Part shown: in pieces, positions 7,303 to 17,354 of the stretch
Numbering within the stretch: position 1 is the stretch's first letter
Layout: each line of letters begins with the position of its first letter
Position numbers and translations under genes: made by a program
Origin: Streptococcus suis
Lineage (GTDB): Bacteria; Bacillota; Bacilli; Lactobacillales; Streptococcaceae
Direction of reading: 5' to 3'
DNA: 41,921 nucleotides
NCBI GenBank assembly: GCA_029593505.1
Contig: JAKTNI010000005.1
Location: 1 to 41,921 of the forward strand
The notes under the pieces: model-generated
What the model saw: the letters and a program-made list of their open reading frames with translations, nothing else
Database searches by the model: none
Told to the model about the DNA's origin: nothing

Positions 7303-10300
7303 ATGTCAAACACACGGAAAATTCAATCACACGGTTCAATTCGCAAACTTAAGGCTTACGGCGCAGTCGGTGTTCTGTCTATCGGGATGATGACTACTGT
7401 AGGTACAGTGAGTGCAAAAGCAGAAGAAGTGATAGGGACAGCTATTGTAGCGACTACCACGACTTCAACTGAGGTAACGCAAGGGCAGGTCGATCAAGCA
7501 CAAACTCAAGTAGACACGAGCAAGGAAGCACTTGTCCAAGCAACAGCAAACGTTGCAACTGCAGAACAAGCTGTTTCAGTAGCTGAGGCAACTTATACTA
7601 CTGCAACTGATGTAGTGAACGATAAACAAGCAGAGATTACCACTGCCCAGGAGCAAGTAGACAGCAACCCAACAGTTGCACAAGCGCAGGAGCAAGTGAA
7701 TGTTGCAACTCAAACTGTTACTACTACACAAAACGAGATTAAAGAAACACAGGCAGATGTGTCAAATCTTGAAAATCAAGCGTCTGCCAATGAAGCAGCT
7801 GTAGCTAATGCCGAAACTCAAGTAACGAATGCTGAAGCTGCAAAAACACAAGCTGACAAGCAGTTGGCACAAGATGTGGCAGATGAGAAAACCGCCCAAG
7901 ATGCAGTAGCAAATGCGCAGACAGATGTCAACACCGCAAAAGCAGTCGTAGCAGAGAAAGAAGCAGCTGTAACGACAGCCACTCAAGAAGTGACTACAAA
8001 AGAAGGTGAAGTAGCCACTGCCGAAACAAAACTTGCAGAAGCACAAGGCGCTGATGCCAAACGACAAGCAGATATTAACACGGCTCAGACGGAAGTGACT
8101 ACTGCACAAACAGGTGTGAACAACGCTCAAACTCAACTGGGCAATGCCAACGCCAACTTAATAACTGTTGAAAGCAACATCTCAACAGCTCAAACTGAGC
8201 TAGACAAAGCGAACTTAGCACTCAACTCAATCTACACTGTCGAGCTTTCTGAGACATACAAGGACTTGCTTGACCAATTCTACAAAGCTCGCTATGTTAC
8301 CAAAGATACAACAGAGATGAATCGTGTATGGACATTATTGCAAGCTGAGTCAGATCGATTAACGCTAAGAACCTCCGCACTTTGCGTGATGGTTTGAATG
8401 CTATCGAAAGCAACAAACGAGTAGTTGTAGCTGCAAATAGCGGAGGGCTTAACCAGCTAACAAGAGAAGACCGATTGGAGTTGACGCAATTTGCCCAAAC
8501 AATCATCAATGATCTTCGTTCTCAAATGGGCATCACATCAGAGGTGCTAGTTACAGAAGGCTCCCTCGACCTCGCCAATATGGTTGCAAAAGAGTATTTG
8601 GCAGATGATTGGGATATGACAAAAGGTCATAACAGTCAAGCTCTTCTTCGAGTGCAAGATGCTACAAATTCACGTATCGAGGAAGACGCTGATCCATGGA
8701 GTTACACATTCACTTCAGATGCTACAATGACAACTCTTAAAGTTCGTTTAGCAACTGCTATTGAAATGATGATGCTCTATGACTATTCACAATCTCAACA
8801 TTTCGGACACGCTATCTCGTTGATTGGCTTAGATTCAAAATATCTAAGCAATGAAACAGGTGATCAGTATTTTGGGCTTTCTGGCTATACAGGCTCTAAA
8901 AACTCTGCTTTGTTGATGGAATTCAATGACCACGGAGTTGTCTCAAGCAAAATTGCAGGAACGCCAATTACTAACCCAATCTCTAAAGAGGCTCTTCAAG
9001 CAGCAGTTACAAGCGCAGAGAACAAACTAGCAACTGCTCAAGCAAAACTGGCTCCTGCACAACAAGCTGTAACAACTGCAACAAACAAGTTGCAAGCAGC
9101 GCAAGGCACATTGAAACTAGCACAAGATAAATTAGCTAAAGCAAAAGCAGTGCCAGTTAAAACACCAGCGGCACAAAAAGCATTGGATGCTGCTAAAGCT
9201 AACTTGGCAACCGCCCAAACGAAACTTGCCACTGCAAAAACTGAACTTGCGAACGCTAAATCTGACCTTGCTGCAAAAGAAGCAACGTTGACAGATGCTC
9301 AAAACACCCTTCGTCTGGCGCAAACCGACGCGGCGACAAGTCGTGCAAACGTGGAGACAAAGGCGCAAGCACTCGCTACTGCTAAATCTACCCTCTCTAC
9401 TGCACAGAGCACATTGTTAGCGTCACAAAAAACTTTGGCGGATGAGAAAGCAACATTGGCTAACTTGCAGTCCGCATTAACTACTGCTCAAAACCAGTTG
9501 AAGACTGCTAAAACTACTTTGACAACAGTGCAAGGTTATGCCAACAAGCTTAATCAATTGAAGACTGAGCTAGAGCCATTGCTTACAGAACAAGCAACAG
9601 CTAAAGCTACATTGGATAACGCCAAAGCTAAATTGGCAACTGTGACACTTGAGAAGTCTGTAGCACAAGCTAATTACGAAAAAGCTGTCGCTGAGTTGAA
9701 AACTGTTCAAGCACAATATGACGCTTACCAGGCTTATCTAGCAGCCAAAGCTGAAGCGGAAAAATTAGCTAATGAAGCGAAGGCTAAAGCTGAGGCAGAA
9801 CGTCTTGCGAAGGAAGCTGCAGAGAAAGCTCGTCTAGAGGCTGAGAAACAAGCGCGAGAAGAAGCGACTCGTTTAGAAGCAGAACACTTGGCTACCGAAA
9901 AAGCAAAACAAGAAGCTTTAGCAAAAGCAGAAGCGGAGCGTCTTGCAAAAGAAAAGGCTGAAGCAGAACGTTTGGCTCAGGAAGCTAAAGACCAAGCAGA
10001 AAAGGCTCGCTTGGAAGAAGAAGCTCGCATTAAGGCAGAAGAATTGCGTAAGGCTCAAGAAGAAGCTGCGCGTTTAGAAGCTGAACGTATTGCTAAAGAG
10101 AATGCCGAAACTGAGAAAAAAACTCGTGAAGAAGAAGCTGAAACTATCAACGGTGATACAAAAGAACCTACTCAACACCCTAAAGATGATAAACCAGTGG
10201 AAGAACCAAAACCAGATGAGGACTTGATCACTGTTAAAGGAGAGCCTACTTATCGTGAATTGCCTGCGATTGACATCGATGAATTAGTCAGCGACTTAAA

Positions 10301-10517
10301 TGTTGATAGAAAGCCAGCAAATACAATTTTAAATCCAACTATCCAAGCCCAGTCTAAAAGTGTTGGAACTGCCAAGGATGGGCATTCTAATCAATCAGGT
10401 AAGAATAAAACTCTTCCTGAAACAGGGACGGCCGACAACTTATTGCTTTCAGTAATTGGCATGGGCTTGTCTTCGCTTGGACTAGTAATTAGCAGAAGAG
10501 AAAAGCATTCTAAGTAA
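7303..10517 (+). pseudogene. LPXTG surface protein with SEC10/PgrA surface-exclusion-like domain, frameshifted
   Basis: A cell-wall protein of about 1,070 codons. The signal peptide is of YSIRK-like type (GSIRKLKAYGAVGVLSIG). An Ala/Gln-rich coiled coil comes next. A central domain (VELSETYKDLLDQFYKARYV ... NLRTLRDGLNAI ... LRSQMGITSEVLV ... SQSQHFGHAISLIG) resembles the SEC10/PgrA surface-exclusion domain. A second long coiled coil follows, then Glu/Pro-rich spacers, LPETG at 10413-10427, a membrane span and a basic tail for sortase. The frame breaks once near 8357: about one base is missing between codons for SD and INAKNLRTLRD, so the upstream frame stops at 8397. As read, the first product is secreted without an anchor. 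Such proteins limit redundant conjugative transfer or promote aggregation. Confidence 0.8.
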
Positions 10518-10600
10518 TAAGTTTTGCGTAGTTCCCTGGTATGGGGTTGCGTGAGGCATATAATGTGTTATTCGTATCTTTCAAGGAGTTGGGGGTTAAT

Positions 10601-11638
10601 ATGAAGAAAGAAGAATGGATTGAGGTATTTGAAGAGATTCATGGGCGAATACCCAGTGTTGAAGAGGTTTTAGCAGCCGAAAAAGCTGGAGAGATAATCG
10701 GTAATCTTGATGCAGAAGTTGTCTCTGCAAATTATAATCAAGCAGGCTCAGCACGAAATTCGAGTAATGGGTACGGATATAGGAAAAATTCTCTGTTTTC
10801 ATACTTGAGGTTTTGTTATGAGAATAAGAAGTGGGCCATCTTAGCTTACTTCAGTTCCTTGATAGGTATAGGTTTATGCCTAGAGGTTTGGCCTGGGATA
10901 CTAGCCATATTGTTATCGATGTTTATGATTTCAGAAACAGGTCAAAACATGGTCTGTAAGATGATTAGTGCCAAGCCAATAGAACGCCAAGAATATCAGA
11001 GTACAATTGTTCAACCAATTGCAAAGATAATCCAACAGGAGCGGGAGCAGGGGCTAATCTTACCAGAGAGTATCGAAATTAGGATAATACAAAATGAGTT
11101 TCCAGTTGCGTATGCTGTTGGGATGAATCGGATCTTAGTATCTGAAAGCTTACTAGATAGTCCTCATTTTTTAGAATCTAAAATTAAGTTCGAACTTCAT
11201 CGTATTCATAATATGGCACCGAATTTGCTACTCGTTGTTGTTGGAGCTAATTTACTATTGGTGTTGGCTGGACTAATAGTCATGTTGTCTGGGAGTTTGA
11301 ACAAAAACTATGGTGATTGTAGAAGTTCATTCTGGACAGGTGGTAGGTCACAAGCCGCTAATGGAGCTATTTTATACTACGGAAGTTTAGCAGCCTTGGC
11401 TGCAATTCTCGGACTAACCTTTCTTTTTGTTAAATCTGTTGTAAGACGTGATGTCGAATTGTCTGATGGATTTATGGTAAGGCAGGGGTTGGGGCAGGTA
11501 CATTGTTTATATCTTGATAAGGTTAATACTTTTGATCAAACGATGTCTAAGAAAGTCTTTGAACTAGGTTTTCCAGATATAGACACTCGAATTGCGGTGA
11601 TGCAAAATCAGCATGGCGTCAATTACCAGGCTAATTAA
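10601..11638 (+). CDS. Membrane protein with degenerate M48 (HtpX-like) peptidase domain
   Basis: 345 residues. The N-terminus carries a short motif, KEEWIEVFEEIHGRIPSVEE, also found in the next gene. Two hydrophobic spans lie around residues 75-110, then a soluble part, then two more spans (LLLVVVGANLLLVLAGLIVML and the segment before FLFVKSV). The soluble part reads FPVAYAVGMNRILVSESLL then KFELHRIHN, matching the M48 pattern 'NAfatG...i.vt.gLl ... HELxHIxN', but both zinc His positions of the HExxH box are changed, so it is probably catalytically dead. The start chosen is the ATG at 10601; an upstream in-frame start at 10541 lacks support. Likely an assembly or scaffold protein for the envelope genes around it. 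Confidence 0.6.
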   Translation: MKKEEWIEVFEEIHGRIPSVEEVLAAEKAGEIIGNLDAEVVSANYNQAGSARNSSNGYGYRKNSLFSYLRFCYENKKWAILAYFSSLIGIGLCLEVWPGILAILLSMFMISETGQNMVCKMISAKPIERQEYQSTIVQPIAKIIQQEREQGLILPESIEIRIIQNEFPVAYAVGMNRILVSESLLDSPHFLESKIKFELHRIHNMAPNLLLVVVGANLLLVLAGLIVMLSGSLNKNYGDCRSSFWTGGRSQAANGAILYYGSLAALAAILGLTFLFVKSVVRRDVELSDGFMVRQGLGQVHCLYLDKVNTFDQTMSKKVFELGFPDIDTRIAVMQNQHGVNYQAN

Positions 11639-11652
11639 AGAAAGGAGAAGTT

Positions 11653-12273
11653 ATGGTGACTAAGGAAGAATGGATGGTATCCTTCGAACAAGAACATGGT
11701 CGCAAACCCGTACCTAAAGAATTTGTTGAGGCCCGTCAGAATGGAGAATTTGAAGTTGCGGATACAGAAAGCGTTCTTGTTAGCAATGTTGATTCTGTGG
11801 TTGATGCAATAGACTTGACGACCGAAAAGGAAGCGACGATAGAATCCAATCTTGCTAATGATGATAAGGCAAGTGCGCCGAAACTGGAAGAGTACGTAAT
11901 TGGTTCCAAAGTATTTTGTTTTAATTGTGGAAAAGCGAACCAGACAAGCGCTGAAACGTGTATTCAATGTGGGACAAAGTTATCGAGGGGGAGAGAGACT
12001 AGGTCTTTCTTTTCAGACTTTACCTCTAAATTGACGGAAGTAAGTGCCATTGCTAGTAAAAAAACGAAGGAACTCACTCATAGTGCCCAAGCCAATGCTC
12101 AGATTTTCTCAGAAAAGAAAAAACGAGAGACTCTGATACAAGCATTGGGGAATGCCTACTATGAAAGGAACAAAGAGAAGTCAGGTGGCGAGTTCCAAGA
12201 GCTTTTTGATGAAATAAAAGGCATTGATAAACTGATTCAAGACCTTAATGAATCAATCAAACAGAATCATTAA
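11653..12273 (+). CDS. Zinc-ribbon protein sharing an N-terminal motif with the upstream protein
   Basis: 206 residues. The N-terminus, KEEWMVSFEQEHGRKPVPKE, aligns with the start of the preceding protein (KEEW...FE..HGR.P...E). An acidic linker follows, then a zinc ribbon (CFNCGKANQTSAETCIQCG) near residues 96-114, then a helical, coiled-coil-prone C-terminus ending in LDEI-type heptads. No membrane span. SD AAGGAG is 6 nt before the ATG and only 14 bp separate it from the previous gene, so the two are co-transcribed. The function is unknown; the shared motif suggests a common partner or localisation signal. Confidence 0.65.
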   Translation: MVTKEEWMVSFEQEHGRKPVPKEFVEARQNGEFEVADTESVLVSNVDSVVDAIDLTTEKEATIESNLANDDKASAPKLEEYVIGSKVFCFNCGKANQTSAETCIQCGTKLSRGRETRSFFSDFTSKLTEVSAIASKKTKELTHSAQANAQIFSEKKKRETLIQALGNAYYERNKEKSGGEFQELFDEIKGIDKLIQDLNESIKQNH

Positions 12274-12310
12274 GGTGTTAGCTGAATATTGTTGGGATAA
12301 TGGAGGAGAG

Positions 12311-13149
12311 ATGATTATGCTAAATAATTTTTTAAAGTAATTGACAATGGAAATGGCGAACAGTTCAATATGTATGCAACAGTAAGTGGGCTCTTTGGAC
12401 CGAGCTTATTCTTAGTGGTGTCGATAATTGAATTAGGGGCGGTTTTTACAAAGAATGAAAAGGTATTTATTCCTTTGAGAGTAGTCAATACATTGTGGCT
12501 TTTTAACCTACTAAACAATATTTCGACTATTGTGGCGAATGATCAATCAACGACCAACCGTTCAAATAAACTTCGAACATTTGCTGAAATTACAGCAGGT
12601 CTTTTTACAGGATGGTCTCCCTCAATTACAAAAATACGGTCTTTTAACTTGTTAGGTGGCTATTCCGTGATACGCTATATTCTTTTCTTTAGTATTTTGG
12701 TGTTCCTTGGGTACCTATTTTTAAGGTTTGTGAAAAAACAAGAATTGGAAATGGGAATCGCTCAAAACTTCCTAACCATTCAGGATGTGCTGGTGGCCTT
12801 TAACAGGGATAAGCTAATCACGGTTGGCACACTATTGTTATTGATTTCACCATTTTTTAAATTTATTGCCTTGCAGAATTCGCCTATTGGACGAGTCCCA
12901 GCATTTGCTACAAATTATATTTTAGCAACAGCTATCGTTGTATTGGCTGGTCTTCTATTGTTGTCATTTTCACGTGGTAATGATAAAGCTTTCGCTTACT
13001 ATAGTATTGCTATCGCACTTACTTTTATCCGACTTAATCCCTTTTATGTTTTTCAGAATGGGGAACTGAATATAGGATATTTTCTATATCTAGCAGGATT
13101 AGGCATTCTAATCTATTATTATTTGACAAAAAAAGTAATCAAACAGTAG
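12311..13149 (+). pseudogene. Polytopic membrane protein, N-terminus out of frame at a T6 tract
   Basis: A strong SD (GGAGGAGAG) precedes ATG ATT ATG at 12311, but that frame stops after nine codons. One extra T in the T6 run at 12328-12333 would give MIMLNNFFKVIDNGNGEQFN and join the main frame, which otherwise begins at 12370 (MYATVSGLFG) without any SD. The body has about six membrane spans (for example VIRYILFFSILVFLGYLFL and ATAIVVLAGLLLLSF) and no recognised domain. The fit of SD, start and restored peptide suggests the gene was recently intact, or is switched by slippage at the T tract. Confidence 0.6.
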
Positions 13150-13169
13150 ATGGAAAATGGAGATAACAA

Positions 13170-14114
13170 ATGAAAAAGATAATTATTGCACTGATTTTTA
13201 GCGGTTTGATTTTAACAGCATGTGACAGTAAAACAAATGAGACGACCACATCATCTAGTCAAAATAGTTCAACGGAGCAGATTGAGGAAAGCAGTACCAA
13301 TTCAAGTGGCTCGAAAAATGATGAATTTCAATTGGTTCCTTATGACGAAGTTCACGAATTTAAAAATGCAAAAGTATCTCGAGGAACTTTGGATGATCAA
13401 GGTATATATCGCTATGATTTTCTAAATGAAGATGATGCGGTATATGATGCTATGTCCTACGAAGAAGTTGAAGATATCTATCCTGTCCAGGAACAAGAGG
13501 AGATTGAGGTCACTCTTGGAACAAACTTCACGATTGATGATTACAATTTCAATTTAGCTAATGTGACAGAAAATACACTCTATAAAAATATTCTTGGTGA
13601 GGAAGAAGCTGGAGGTTTGTTAGCACTCGAACTTGAAAATGGTGAAGCGGAAAATAGAAGGTTGGGATTACCATCTCAAATTGGAGAAGTGATAAAACCA
13701 GCAGATATTAGCTATACTGTGATCAACACTGAAAAACGGGCAGTTTCCGCAGGAGATGCTCGATTAAGTAATATTCACGTTGGTCATTATGGAAAAACAA
13801 TCAGTAAAACCAAAGAAAACTTGGGAGCTCGAATTGCATATGAAGGAATTAACCTCTTCATTACGCGTACTCAGTTTATTGAGAATGTAAAGATAAATAA
13901 TCCAATATTCCATGATGAAAATTTTTACTACAATAAAGAGTATAATAAGGAGTTCAAAAATGTAAGCATTTCTTATATTTTAGATGCTGGTGCTGACGGA
14001 GATATTGCTACAGAGAATGATAACTCAATTGTGACATTCAAATTTGTAGACGAACAGCTTATGAGCATCGAACTTGATTGTACAGATTCTTATCTTAATT
14101 TAGAGGTGGAGTAA
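13170..14114 (+). CDS. Putative lipoprotein
   Basis: 314 residues with a lipoprotein signal (MKKIIIALIFSGLILTACD, lipobox LTAC with Cys 18) and a Ser/Thr-rich linker, then an acidic extracellular domain with no recognised family. SD GGAG is 7 nt before the ATG, and only 20 bp separate it from the upstream membrane-protein gene. It closes the operon that begins with the LPXTG protein. A role at the cell surface together with the M48-like and zinc-ribbon proteins is inferred from position only. Confidence 0.75.
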   Translation: MKKIIIALIFSGLILTACDSKTNETTTSSSQNSSTEQIEESSTNSSGSKNDEFQLVPYDEVHEFKNAKVSRGTLDDQGIYRYDFLNEDDAVYDAMSYEEVEDIYPVQEQEEIEVTLGTNFTIDDYNFNLANVTENTLYKNILGEEEAGGLLALELENGEAENRRLGLPSQIGEVIKPADISYTVINTEKRAVSAGDARLSNIHVGHYGKTISKTKENLGARIAYEGINLFITRTQFIENVKINNPIFHDENFYYNKEYNKEFKNVSISYILDAGADGDIATENDNSIVTFKFVDEQLMSIELDCTDSYLNLEVE

Positions 14115-14137
14115 TCTCGGATTGAACAACTATTGGT

Positions 14138-14182
14138 AATATTTATTAGGATAGCAAATAGCTTGCTGTCCTAATAAATATT
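14138..14182 (+). terminator. 20-bp inverted repeat after the lipoprotein gene
   Basis: Arms at 14138-14157 and 14163-14182 pair over 19 of 20 positions (core TTATTAGGATAGCAA / TTGCTGTCCTAATAA) with a 5-nt loop. It lies 24 bp after the stop codon, consistent with a terminator, although the T-run is poor. Confidence 0.6.
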
Positions 14183-14362
14183 ACAATATCTTTAACTTGT
14201 ACCAAATTACTTATCTTTTATCAAAAACCGCTAAAAAAACTATTTTATCTATAAAGATTGTTTGACACACATAGATACGTTATAAAATGACAGAATGATT
14301 ATAGCGAAATCGTAACTAGAATAGGTGTATTTTTATTAAAAAATGATACGATGTATTTGATT

Positions 14363-15323
14363 ACCCGTGGTGCTAGTTCATTTCAAAATAGCGTAAGTTA
14401 TGAGCTAGAATAATTTGTTCAATTCGTAACTGTAGTCCGGCTAGCCCTCTAGCTAATGTATGTTCGATGTCAAAAAGACGACTTAGTTTAGAAAAACGTG
14501 TTTCAATAGTTCGACTCATGTCAATTACTTTCCAATCGTTATGTTCTTCAGCCCCTACCATATTTTGTCGAAGTGGCATCCATAGATGGTAGCCTTCCCG
14601 TTTCAAGTCCTTTTTGAGTTCACTGCTCAGGTAGCCTAAATCACCTAAGATAACTGATTGCTTACATCCCTCTAATAGCTCATAACCACCTTGATATCAT
14701 AGACAGAGGCTGGTGTAACAACATAGTTCAGAATATAACCAGATAAGGTCACTAACATATGAACCTTGAAACCGTAGAACCAAAGATGTTTAGAGGCATT
14801 GTAGCCAATATCGGCTAATCCTTTAAAAATGGCAACTCTGTGATTGCGAACAGGTTGGCAAAGTGGCAAAGGAAAACTATCTATAATGGCAACTCTATCA
14901 GATGGAAGCATGTCACTCATAGCTTTTCGGATTAATTGGACGAGCCAAATCAATTGTTTAGACCGACGATTGAAACGACTTCTTTCTAGTAACCGACCAC
15001 AAGGAAAGAGGTGGCAGATTTTGTAGAAATGGCGTTGTGAGGTCATGCCTAGTTCAGCTTGTAACAAAAGCAAGACTAGGAGTGATTCATCTGAAACTTT
15101 AACTAAGCCAACATTACGCCGATGTTTAAAGGAATCTGGGCAATAGTTTTGGTAGAAGTGATGACAAATTTGTGATAATTGGCGTACACTCCATTGTAAA
15201 TGATGAGATTTAGCAGTATACAGTAAGTGGCTCATTTGGACTAACCTCCTGTATGTTTCGTCACTTACAGTATAGTCCTTTTGGGCTTTTTGTTGTAGTT
15301 TGAAATGAACTAGCACCACGGGT
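14363..15323 (-). mobile_element. Complete IS982-family element (961 bp)
   Basis: Perfect 25-bp terminal inverted repeats at 14363-14387 and 15299-15323 (outer ends ACCCGTGGTGCTAG). A possible 3-bp target repeat, ATT, flanks it (14360-14362 and 15324-15326). It carries one transposase gene, which is frameshifted. It is inverted relative to the copy at 1-457 and interrupts a short leftward reading frame. Confidence 0.9.
14373..15235 (-). pseudogene. IS982-family transposase, frameshifted
   Basis: The start at 15235 has SD AGGAGG and begins MSHLLYTAKSHHLQWS. The first catalytic Asp lies in AIIDSFPLPLC. Near 14690 the copy reads GTGGTTATGAGC where the copy at 1-447 reads GTGGTTTATGAGC; losing one T moves the frame to a stop at 14672. 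The rest (GYHLWMPLRQNM ... RTIETRFSKL ... YFEMN) continues in the other frame to 14373. The restored length is 287 residues, normal for the family. The element could still be moved in trans by an intact copy. Confidence 0.9.
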
Positions 15324-15519
15324 ATTCAGAATTAATATTTAATTCTTTCTGACTTTTGGCAATCAAATTTTTTCTATAACGCGATCTATTTTCTTTCGAA
15401 ACAAATTTAGCATTTATAAGACTAAGTATTTCTTCATCTAAAACTAGCGGAGTGTTTGTTGAATGTGCAACGTTAATCTGTTTTTTCAACGGTTTTAAAA
15501 TCTTCACTTCAACCATCAA
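15310..15519 (-). pseudogene. Short basic reading frame cut by the IS
   Basis: Reads MVEVKILKPLKKQINVAHST ... SRYRKNLIAKSQKELNINSE and then enters the IS end. Removing the IS and one ATT repeat would continue it for about 14 more residues to a TAG near 14318, giving a protein of roughly 80 residues. There is no good SD and no known family, so it could be a small accessory gene or chance. Confidence 0.35.
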
Positions 15520-15674
15520 CGGACTTGACTTTTCTTATCAAAACAATTACAATAAAGGTACGAAGTTTAGTGTAGTTTGATAGTCAGTCCTCTGGTTGTC
15601 AGACGCACTTTTTATTTAATTGTCAATGATCTGGGAACTTAGCTTTGAAAGAGGTTATTATTTTTAAGTCGAGT

Positions 15675-15716
15675 ACAACTATTAGTTGTTGATCACATTG
15701 TACAACCTACAGTTGT
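15675..15716. promoter_or_regulatory. Two operator-like palindromes before the retron locus
   Basis: ACAACTATTAGTTGT (15675-15689) and ACAACCTACAGTTGT (15702-15716) share the dyad ACAAC-5 nt-GTTGT and are spaced 27 bp centre to centre. They lie 55-95 bp before the XRE gene, fitting autoregulation by that protein and possibly control of the retron genes downstream. Confidence 0.6.
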
Positions 15717-15769
15717 GTTTTATCAAGGGATAATTTGAAAAAAAAGAATAATATTTTTAGAGGTTTAAA

Positions 15770-16111
15770 ATGGAATTTTCGGAACGCTTAAAAGATCTTA
15801 GAAAACAAGCAGGATTAACCCAGGTTGATGTCGCAGGAAAACTAGGAATTTCGCAACAAGCTTATGCCTCATGGGAACGTGGAGCAAAAAAACCAACACA
15901 AGAAAATCTTGTTAAGATTGCACAAATTTTAAATGTATCAGTTGATTATCTAGTTGGAAATTCTGATGTAGAAAATACGAATAAAGAGTTAGAGGACATT
16001 GAACTACTCTTCCGTATGAATTCAAAAGGTTTGAATGATGAAGAAAAAGCAATCTTCAAAAAAGAGCTGATCGAGTTTATGGAAGAGCGGAAGAAGGCTT
16101 TTAAAGATTAA
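15770..16111 (+). CDS. XRE/Cro-CI-type regulator upstream of the retron
   Basis: 113 residues: an N-terminal HTH (RLKDLRKQAGLTQVDVAGKL ... QQAYASWERGAKKPT), the usual NVSVDYLVG helix, and an acidic helical C-terminus. SD AGAGG is 6 nt before the ATG. The paired ACAAC/GTTGT palindromes upstream are its likely operators. It lies 45 bp before the retron effector on the same strand with no terminator between, so it probably sets retron expression. It could instead be an unrelated island repressor. Confidence 0.85.
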   Translation: MEFSERLKDLRKQAGLTQVDVAGKLGISQQAYASWERGAKKPTQENLVKIAQILNVSVDYLVGNSDVENTNKELEDIELLFRMNSKGLNDEEKAIFKKELIEFMEERKKAFKD

Positions 16112-16156
16112 TTTTTATTTTTACTAGAGTGAGGTATTTATGGAGGATAGCATATT

Positions 16157-17344
16157 TTGACAAAAAATGAAGAATATTTAAAAATAGCACAAGAACTCCT
16201 TGGAGAAGAAGCACCAGAATCAGATATTGAGCGAATACACTTAGTATTGTGTAGTTGGGAAAAACAAATATCATCTGAGGCTTTCCCTATATTTAAACAT
16301 ATAGTCAATTTATTTAACTTCTATTCCACTAGAAAAGCTGTCGATACTTTTATTAATTTAAACAAACAAGAAAAATATTTGTCAAAAAATGAACCACTGT
16401 TCTTACCTCTACGCACAAAAGATAGAATGGAAACCTCTATTTCATTGTTTTCAACACTGATTTTAAGTCTTCCATTTAAAATTAATAGAACAAATATGGA
16501 TGATTCTAGCAGTGTTTTGAGAAAAATTTATAATAAAAAAAGGGAATATGCTCAAGCGGGTAAACTTGCTGGAGACGGTACAGTTGAGGGATTAATAGAA
16601 AGTCCATTAACGACTATCATAAATAAGTATAATCAACAAATAATTGAGTTGAAAAAGCAGAAAACAGAACTGGAGGAAGAAAAAAAAGAGATGATTTCTT
16701 TATTAAGACAAGGAAATCAGACTCCTAAGGGAGTCAGTATAGGAAATCTAAAAGTAGAATTGAAGAAAATCACGAAAAAGATTAATGAATATGAAGGCAA
16801 AAAAAAGGGAGCATTGAATGAATACAGTCATGAGTTTGCTTCTTTTATTCAAACGAAAAATGTAATAATAATAGATGATTTTTTATGTACAGGTACTTCT
16901 GTAAAAAATTTTTTAGCAGATAATCTAGAAGACATAAGAAGATTGAAGGATGTAAAATTTTTATTTCTTTTTTTAGAGGCAACTAGTATTGGTAGAGACA
17001 CGATTAATAGTTTTATAGCTGATAACGAATTGGATAATGTTAAAATTGCTTATGGACAAGATTCAATTAATGTGGATAATGCTATCCAGCAGGATACTAG
17101 ATTTGATTATTTTACTTTCAAGATAGAGGAGGAAAAAATCAATGAGAATTTCGGTTTAGGGAAATCTGATTATCAATGCCGAACTGCAATTGCCACTTTT
17201 ATTAATTCTCCTAATTCGAATTGTCGTTTTTTAAATAGTAGAGGTACCGGTAAGTGGGAACCCCTATTTGAGAGAGAAAACCGACGAGAGATTAATATAG
17301 ATTCAGAGGCATTAAAAGATGTGATAGCTATTTATGCTGATTAG
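16157..17344 (+). CDS. Retron-associated phosphoribosyltransferase-like effector
   Basis: 395 residues. The PRPP-loop signature of class I phosphoribosyltransferases is clear: NVIIIDDFLCTGTS near residues 235-248. A helical N-terminal region and a coiled coil (about 155-190, rich in Lys/Glu) precede it. The start is the TTG at 16157, with GGAGG 10 nt upstream; no better ATG exists. It overlaps the next gene's earliest start, and the retron RNA and reverse transcriptase follow. Retrons with a PRTase-like effector plus a small DNA-binding protein are a described class (type III in the Mestre scheme, from memory). The effector is thought to stay inactive in complex with RT-msDNA and to become toxic when phage disturbs it. 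Its substrate is unknown. Confidence 0.8.
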   Translation: MTKNEEYLKIAQELLGEEAPESDIERIHLVLCSWEKQISSEAFPIFKHIVNLFNFYSTRKAVDTFINLNKQEKYLSKNEPLFLPLRTKDRMETSISLFSTLILSLPFKINRTNMDDSSSVLRKIYNKKREYAQAGKLAGDGTVEGLIESPLTTIINKYNQQIIELKKQKTELEEEKKEMISLLRQGNQTPKGVSIGNLKVELKKITKKINEYEGKKKGALNEYSHEFASFIQTKNVIIIDDFLCTGTSVKNFLADNLEDIRRLKDVKFLFLFLEATSIGRDTINSFIADNELDNVKIAYGQDSINVDNAIQQDTRFDYFTFKIEEEKINENFGLGKSDYQCRTAIATFINSPNSNCRFLNSRGTGKWEPLFERENRREINIDSEALKDVIAIYAD

Positions 17345-17354
17345 AGGTGTAATT

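Noticed and set aside
7500..8200. Repetitive DNA as a CRISPR or tandem array
   Set aside because: The periodicity comes from Ala/Gln/Thr-rich coiled-coil codons in the surface protein; there are no constant repeats with unique spacers.
14138..14182. Long inverted repeat considered as an attachment site or riboswitch
   Set aside because: It follows a gene end by 24 bp and has a simple stem with a short loop; a terminator explains it better.
15675..15716. Palindromes as a toxin-antitoxin operator
   Set aside because: The regulator downstream is a typical Cro/CI-type protein with no small toxin gene paired to it; the next gene is the retron effector.
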